This document shows, one piece after another, positions 6,604 to 10,514 of a stretch of 10,514 nucleotides of DNA. Below the pieces are notes generated by a model. The model was not told the DNA's origin. It saw only the letters and a list, made by a program, of their open reading frames with translations, and did not search any database. Position 1 is the stretch's first letter, and each line of letters begins with the position of its first letter. The position numbers were made by a program, and so were the translations under genes. Source of the DNA: Clostridia bacterium (GTDB lineage: Bacteria > Bacillota > Clostridia > Lachnospirales > CAG-274); assembly GCA_030536675.1 (NCBI GenBank), contig JAUNPM010000041.1:1-10514 (forward strand), given 5' to 3'.

Positions 6604-7845
6604 ATGACGGAAAATAAAATATATTTGCCCGAAATAATTGGCGGCGGATATAATGATTACTGGAATTTCAAAGGAAGATACAGAGTGTGCAAGGGGTCGA
6701 GAGCATCAAAAAAATCAAAGACAACGGCGCTGAATTTTATATACAGAATAATGAAATACAGGGAAGCAAATTTGCTTGTGGTGAGAAGATTTTTTTCAAC
6801 CCTTAAGGACAGCTGTTATACAGAGCTTAGGTGGGCAATACACAGGCTGGGAGCAGACGAATTTTTTGAATGTAAAATGTCGCCTCTTGAAATAACATAC
6901 AAGCCTACGGGGCAGAAAATATATTTCAGGGGGCTTGACGACCCTTTGAAAATCACGTCAATTACAGTGGATACAGGCTACTTGTGCTGGTGCTGGATAG
7001 AGGAGGCATATGAAATTGACAATGAAAATGATTTCAATATGCTTGATGAAAGCATAAGAGGACAGGTGGGCAGGGAGCTTTTTAAGCAGGTGACACTGAC
7101 CCTTAACCCGTGGAATGAAAGGCACTGGATAAAAAAGAGATTTTTTGACAGCAAAAGCTGTGAGATCCTTGCAAAGACAACAAATTATATGTGCAATGAG
7201 TGGCTTGACAGTGAGGATATAAAGGTATTTGAAAATATGAAAAAAAACAATCCCGCCCGTTACAAGGTGGCGGGATTGGGTGACTGGGGCGTTACGGAGG
7301 GGCTTGTATTTGAAAACTGGGAGGAAAAATATTTTTCAGTGGAGGAAATATTAAAAACAGGAGTTGAAAGTGTTTTCGGTTTGGACTTTGGATACACAAA
7401 CGACCCGACGGCACTTTTTTGCGGGCTTATAGACACTAAGGGGAAGATCATATATGTGCACAATGAAATGTATAAAAAGGCTATGAGCAATGAAAAAATT
7501 GCAGAGGAAATTAAAAAAATGGGCTACTGCAAGGAAAAAATAACTGCCGACTGTGCCGAGCCTAAGAGCATAGACAGGCTTAGGGAGCTTGGAATAAGAA
7601 ATGTGAGAAGTGCAAGGAAGGGCAGGGACAGTGTAAACAACGGCATAGATTTTATACAGGGATTTAAAATAATAATACACCCGAGGTGTGAAAACTTTAT
7701 AAGAGAAATAAGCTCCTACTGCTGGGAGAAGGACAAGGAGGGCAGAAGTGTGAATGTGCCCGAGGACAGGGACAATCATTTAATGGACGCTATGAGATAT
7801 GCAGTGGAGGGCTATGTTAAGGGAAAAACATTCAGCTTTGAGTGA
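6604..7845 (+). CDS. terL: terminase large subunit (PBSX type)
   Basis: The 413-residue DNA-packaging motor has both expected domains. The ATPase has a Walker A-like CKGSRASKKSKTT (29-41) with catalytic Lys37, and a Walker B-like YLCWCWIEEA (126-135). The RNase-H-fold nuclease has FGLDFGYTNDPTAL (258-271, Asp261), ITADCAEPKSID (313-324, Asp316) and DNHLMDAMRYAV (390-401, Asp395) as probable metal ligands. It cuts concatemeric DNA and drives it through the portal. ATG 6604 is preceded by AAAGGGTGATC (6586-6596). Length fits the family. The usual small-subunit gene is not next to it; the upstream neighbour is the tail sheath, 33 bases away. The second Gly of the Walker A loop is Lys36, which I believe occurs in this subfamily. 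Confidence 0.95.
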   Translation: MTENKIYLPEIIGGGYNDYWNFKGRYRVCKGSRASKKSKTTALNFIYRIMKYREANLLVVRRFFSTLKDSCYTELRWAIHRLGADEFFECKMSPLEITYKPTGQKIYFRGLDDPLKITSITVDTGYLCWCWIEEAYEIDNENDFNMLDESIRGQVGRELFKQVTLTLNPWNERHWIKKRFFDSKSCEILAKTTNYMCNEWLDSEDIKVFENMKKNNPARYKVAGLGDWGVTEGLVFENWEEKYFSVEEILKTGVESVFGLDFGYTNDPTALFCGLIDTKGKIIYVHNEMYKKAMSNEKIAEEIKKMGYCKEKITADCAEPKSIDRLRELGIRNVRSARKGRDSVNNGIDFIQGFKIIIHPRCENFIREISSYCWEKDKEGRSVNVPEDRDNHLMDAMRYAVEGYVKGKTFSFE

Positions 7846-7898
7846 AAGAATGTAATAATTTTTGGTAGAATCAGTGAGATTTTGAAAGGGGTGATAAA

Positions 7899-9338
7899 AT
7901 GTTTAGTTTTCAGTTCCCAGGCTCCCAAATGCCATACATAAACAGAATAATAAGAGAGGGAGCGGAAAGTCAAATAAGTGACGAGGATTTTATAATAAGA
8001 GAAATAAACGAATTTATGATAAGTCCCAAAAGGGCGGATATGATAAAGGGCACAGACTATTACAGAGGTATCCACGACATTGTAAAAAGAAAGAGAACTG
8101 CAATAGGTCCCGAGGGTGAGTTGGAGGAGGTAAGGAACATTCCCAACAACAGGATCATAAATAATCAGTACAAAAAAATGGTGGATCAAAAGAGCAACTA
8201 TTTGCTGGGAAAGCCTTTCAGTGTAAAGGGAGAAAACAAAGAGTATGTTAAGCTGTTAAACAATGTGTTTGACAATGAATTTAAAAGGGTGATAAAGAGC
8301 ATATGTGAGGACAGCTTAAACTGCGGAACGGGCTGGCTGTACATATATTACGGTGAAGAGGGAGAGCTGTGTTTCAGGAGGCTTAACCCTTGGGAGATAA
8401 TACCAGGGTGGAAGGACGAGGAAAAAAGCGAGCTGAGCTATGTAATAAGAGTGTATGACGTGATAGTGTACGAAGGGAAGAGGAGAAGCATAATAACAAA
8501 GGCGGAGGTCTTTGACGGAACGGGAATAAGGAGATTTATATATGAAGGGGGAAAGCTGATACCCGACGGAGTGAACTGGAAAAGCCCTTATTTTTACAAG
8601 GGTGAAAAGGAGCTTAATTGGGAAAGGATACCCATAATACCCTTTAAATACAACAATAACGGAATACCTCTTATTAAAAATGTGAAAAGTTTGCAGGACG
8701 GACTTAATCTGATGCTAAGCAACTATGAAAATGTTATGGAGGAGGATATGCGAAATACCATACTTGTGCTTAAAAATTATGACGGGGAGAATTTGGGAGA
8801 ATTCAGAAAAAATCTTGCCGTATATGGTGCGGTGAAGGTAAGAAGCTGTGACGGAGCACAGGGCGGCGTCGATACCTTAAGCGTGAGTGTGAACAGTGAA
8901 AACTACAAGGTAATAATAGATCTGTTCAAAAAAGCAATTATTGAAAATGCTATGGGATATGACGCAAAGGACGACAGATTAAGCGGGAATGCTAACAAGA
9001 TGAACATACAAAGTATGTATTCGGACATTGACTTAGACGCAAACGGAATGGAAACAGAATACAGAGCGGCTTTTGAAAAATTGATGTGGTTTGTAAAAAT
9101 ACATTTTGAAAACAACGGAATGGGAAGTTTTGAAAATGAAAATGCCGACATTATTTTTAACAGGGACGTGTTAATAAATGAAAGCGAGGCAATTGAGAAC
9201 TGCGTGAAATCAAAGGGAGTAATAAGCGATGAAAGCATTGCGGCAATGCACCCTTGGGTGGAAAATGTTGAAAGAGAAATAATGAAGATGAAGGAAGAAA
9301 AAGCAGAAGGCACAGATCAAGCAGAGGTGATTAAATGA
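7899..9338 (+). CDS. portal protein (SPP1 gp6-like)
   Basis: The 479-residue protein follows the terminase after 53 bases and has AAAGGGGTGAT (7885-7895) before ATG 7899. Recognisable family stretches are YYRGIHDIVKRKR (54-66), NRIINNQYKKMVDQKSNYLLGKPF (84-107) and CGTGWLYIYYGEEGEL (142-157). Others are RLNPWEIIPGW (161-171), the WERIPIIPFKYNN strand (241-253), KSLQDGLNLMLSNYEN (263-278) and NKMNIQSMYSDIDLDANGMETEY (366-388). The last is the long wing/stem helix region. Twelve copies would form the DNA gate at one capsid vertex, docking the terminase and then the connector. The charged C-terminus ends in an ATGA overlap with the scaffold start. A MuF-type minor head gene, often found next, is absent. 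Confidence 0.95.
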   Translation: MFSFQFPGSQMPYINRIIREGAESQISDEDFIIREINEFMISPKRADMIKGTDYYRGIHDIVKRKRTAIGPEGELEEVRNIPNNRIINNQYKKMVDQKSNYLLGKPFSVKGENKEYVKLLNNVFDNEFKRVIKSICEDSLNCGTGWLYIYYGEEGELCFRRLNPWEIIPGWKDEEKSELSYVIRVYDVIVYEGKRRSIITKAEVFDGTGIRRFIYEGGKLIPDGVNWKSPYFYKGEKELNWERIPIIPFKYNNNGIPLIKNVKSLQDGLNLMLSNYENVMEEDMRNTILVLKNYDGENLGEFRKNLAVYGAVKVRSCDGAQGGVDTLSVSVNSENYKVIIDLFKKAIIENAMGYDAKDDRLSGNANKMNIQSMYSDIDLDANGMETEYRAAFEKLMWFVKIHFENNGMGSFENENADIIFNRDVLINESEAIENCVKSKGVISDESIAAMHPWVENVEREIMKMKEEKAEGTDQAEVIK

Positions 9339-9829
9339 AAGAGAGATTAGTAAAGCTGGGTTTAAGTGAGGAAGCCGCAGAGGAGGCTGTGAGAATAATA
9401 AAAAAGGAGTATGTGACAAGTGAAAAATACAACAAGGATACTTCAATATTAAATGACAGAATAGCTGCCTTGAGCGGGGAAAGCAAGGAGCTTAAGGAAA
9501 AGCACAAAAAGGACATTGAAAGCATCAAAATCGAAAATGCAATAGAAACAGAGCTTGTTAGAGCAAGGGCTAAAACGGGCAATGCGGTGAAGGCTCTTAT
9601 AGACAGGGAAAAAATAGGCTTTGACGACAAGGGAAATGTGACGGGAGTTAAGGAGCAGATGAAGGCACTTTGTGAAAGTGAGGAAACGGGATATCTGTTT
9701 GAAAAAGAGAAAAAGGAAGAATTTAAGGGAGTAAGCATTGGGCAAAGTGAGAGAGAATGTGAAGCGGATCTGTCAAAAATGAATTACAGTGAAATGTGTG
9801 CATATTTTGAACAGGCGGGAATAAAGTAA
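9335..9829 (+). CDS. capsid scaffold protein (phage GP20-like)
   Basis: The 164-residue, strongly charged, mostly helical protein starts at the ATGA overlap with the portal gene. It contains ERLVKLGLSEEAAEEAV (3-19), a coiled coil at about 33-65, then IENAIETELVRARAKTGNAVKALID (66-90). This last element is the conserved core of the GP20/minor-structural scaffold family and is followed by KIGFDDKGNVTGVKEQM. The C-terminus ends in a short helix, MCAYFEQAGIK, of the kind that binds coat protein. It would fill the procapsid during assembly and leave before packaging. In this family the major capsid gene normally comes next. Here the tail chaperone gene follows and the capsid gene lies far upstream. 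Confidence 0.88.
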   Translation: MKERLVKLGLSEEAAEEAVRIIKKEYVTSEKYNKDTSILNDRIAALSGESKELKEKHKKDIESIKIENAIETELVRARAKTGNAVKALIDREKIGFDDKGNVTGVKEQMKALCESEETGYLFEKEKKEEFKGVSIGQSERECEADLSKMNYSEMCAYFEQAGIK

Positions 9830-9863
9830 ATAAATAGTGTGAAAAATAAAAATCTTTATATAT

Positions 9864-9879
9864 GGAGGAAAACAAAATG
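9864..9879 (+). promoter_or_regulatory. ribosome binding site that fixes the XkdN start
   Basis: GGAGG (9864-9868) lies 8 bases before ATG 9877. The earlier in-frame ATG at 9862 overlaps this binding site and has none of its own, so the protein starts MDITKFLKSN. Confidence 0.75.
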
Positions 9880-10290
9880 GATATAACTAAATTTTTAAAA
9901 AGCAATGTTAAGGAAGAGGGTACATTTGAATTTGCGCCTACGAAAAGGTTCTGTGACGAGGAAGGAAAGGCTATACCTTGGGTGTTTAAAAAATTGAGTA
10001 TAAATGAATATGAAAGAATAAGAGAGGAGTGTACATCAATTAATTTTGCGGACAAGGGAAAGACTAAATTCAACAACTATATGTTTAACAAAAAAATCAT
10101 ATGCAATTCGGTTGTGGAGCCTAATTTAAACAATGCGGAGCTTCAGGACAGCTACGGAGTGAAAAAGGCAGAGGACCTTATAACGGAGCTTTTTGAAAAC
10201 GCAGGAGAATATTACAATTTGTTAGGCTATCTTTTGGAGGTAAACGGATTTAAAAGCGTGGGAGAATATGCGGAAGAAGCAAAAAACTAA
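9877..10290 (+). CDS. tail assembly chaperone, short form (XkdN-like)
   Basis: The 137-residue protein begins MDITKFLKSN and contains EFAPTKRF (about 19-26), then WVFKKLSINEYERIREEC (about 36-53), KIICNSVVEPNLNNAELQDSYG and LITELFENAGEYYNLLGYLLEVNGF. This is the XkdN pattern: a small helical tail assembly chaperone made before the tape measure in PBSX-like phages. It would coat the tape measure protein while the tube polymerises and is probably absent from the virion. It ends in AKN-stop, and these final codons form the slippery heptamer A AAA AAC. In canonical clusters it follows the tube gene. Here it follows the scaffold after 47 bases. Confidence 0.87.
   Translation: MDITKFLKSNVKEEGTFEFAPTKRFCDEEGKAIPWVFKKLSINEYERIREECTSINFADKGKTKFNNYMFNKKIICNSVVEPNLNNAELQDSYGVKKAEDLITELFENAGEYYNLLGYLLEVNGFKSVGEYAEEAKN
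10281..10287 (+). other. -1 programmed frameshift site, A AAA AAC
   Basis: The frame-0 codons GCA AAA AAC are followed at once by the TAA stop (10288-10290). The heptamer A AAA AAC at 10281-10287 is a classic X XXY YYZ slippery sequence. Moving back one base lets the ribosome read CTA ATT GAG and continue in an open frame to 10451. The palindrome AGCTTGCAAGCT (10306-10317), 19 bases downstream, could form a small hairpin, but whether it stimulates slippage is uncertain. Confidence 0.85.
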
Positions 10291-10451
10291 TTGAGGAGGG
10301 GGAACAGCTTGCAAGCTATGCATACTACTGTGTGGTAAAGCTAAGGTGGAAACCCTCTGAATTTTATAATATGAATGACGCTGAAAAGGGATTTGTTATT
10401 GCCTGCATTAATAAATATGAGGATGACACGGCAAGAAGCCTTAAAAAATAA
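10287..10451 (+). CDS. -1 frame extension of the tail assembly chaperone (XkdN fusion, long form)
   Basis: This segment has no usable start of its own and is reached by -1 frameshifting at 10281-10287. It adds 54 residues (LIEEGEQLASYAYY..., then VVKLRWKPSEFYNM and DAEKGFVIACINKYED) to the 137 of XkdN, giving a protein of about 191 residues encoded by 9877-10287 plus 10287-10451. The 'L...P.EF..M...EKAF.IA.I' pattern is what the second half of such chaperones looks like in Firmicutes phages, equivalent to the GT protein of lambda. The long form, made in small amounts, would link chaperone to tape measure and tube. The stop is TAA 10449-10451. Joining in this frame gives a continuous charged helix across the junction, which supports the reading. 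Confidence 0.8.
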   Translation, partial: LIEEGEQLASYAYYCVVKLRWKPSEFYNMNDAEKGFVIACINKYEDDTARSLKK

Positions 10452-10476
10452 TATGTGAGTGGGTATGGGAAATTGT

Positions 10477-10508
10477 GCGGGATAAGGGGCAGGGGCGCTT
10501 TATCCCGC
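10477..10508 (+). other. stem-loop with 9-bp perfect stem, G-rich surroundings
   Basis: GCGGGATAA (10477-10485) pairs perfectly with TTATCCCGC (10500-10508) across a 14-base loop that is rich in G and C. It lies downstream of the chaperone stop, and no gene start with a ribosome binding site is visible before the window ends. It could be an intrinsic terminator, but only TT and then ATTG follow, so a clear T-run is lacking. A regulatory or processing hairpin before the tape measure gene is an alternative. Confidence 0.45.
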
Positions 10509-10514
10509 TTATTG

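Noticed and set aside
9862..10290. XkdN starting at ATG 9862
   Set aside because: That ATG overlaps the GGAGG that serves ATG 9877, and it has no binding site of its own.
10291..10451. Independent translation of the second XkdN part from the GAGGAGGGGG run
   Set aside because: The start codons at a suitable distance (TTG 10309, ATG 10318) are in a frame that stops within ten codons. The frame of interest has only GTG 10332, too far downstream and inside the conserved sequence.

Overview
The window is a stretch of phage or prophage structural genes, all on the + strand and tightly packed. The proteins have the forms usual in tailed phages of low-GC Firmicutes, most likely Clostridia. These include an r1t-type holin, a PBSX-type large terminase, an SPP1/gp6-type portal, a GP20-type scaffold, and PBSX-like tail sheath, tail tube and XkdN. 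The DNA is AT-rich and purine-loaded on the coding strand. Arg is mostly AGA/AGG, Ile is often ATA, and strong AAGGAGG-type ribosome binding sites are common, all of which fit a clostridial host. A contractile-tailed (myovirus-like) particle is implied by a sheath plus tube plus XkdN. No integrase, repressor, replication gene, tRNA, CRISPR or insertion sequence is visible.

Layout: 1-48 is probably the end of an upstream tail-tip or fibre gene. 53-1606 is the end-of-tail and lysis block: a small conserved protein, a membrane-anchored coiled-coil protein, the holin, and an amidase endolysin with an internal start. 1705-4010 holds the major capsid protein, head-tail connector, head closure protein and tail tube protein. 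4049-6570 holds a tail-terminator-like protein that appears to start at CTG, a small protein of unknown function, and an enlarged tail sheath. 6604-9829 holds the large terminase, portal and scaffold. 9877-10451 is the XkdN-type tail assembly chaperone, with a classic A AAA AAC slippery site and a -1 frame extension. The last 60 bases are G-rich and contain a 9-bp stem-loop.

In principle the genes form one programme. Scaffold and capsid protein build the procapsid on the portal. The terminase packages DNA. Connector, closure and terminator join head to tail. Sheath and tube form the contractile tail with XkdN as chaperone, and holin plus endolysin release the virions.

The striking feature is the gene order. 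The usual order in this family is terminase-portal-scaffold-capsid-connectors-terminator-sheath-tube-XkdN ... lysis. Here lysis runs straight into capsid, the tube lies upstream of the sheath, and terminase-portal-scaffold sits between sheath and XkdN. Every gene looks intact and the strand never changes, so this is a permuted but apparently complete morphogenesis cluster. Other points worth attention are a probable cell-wall-binding-only product from inside the endolysin gene, an extra domain of about 150 residues in the sheath, the CTG start, and the frameshift site.
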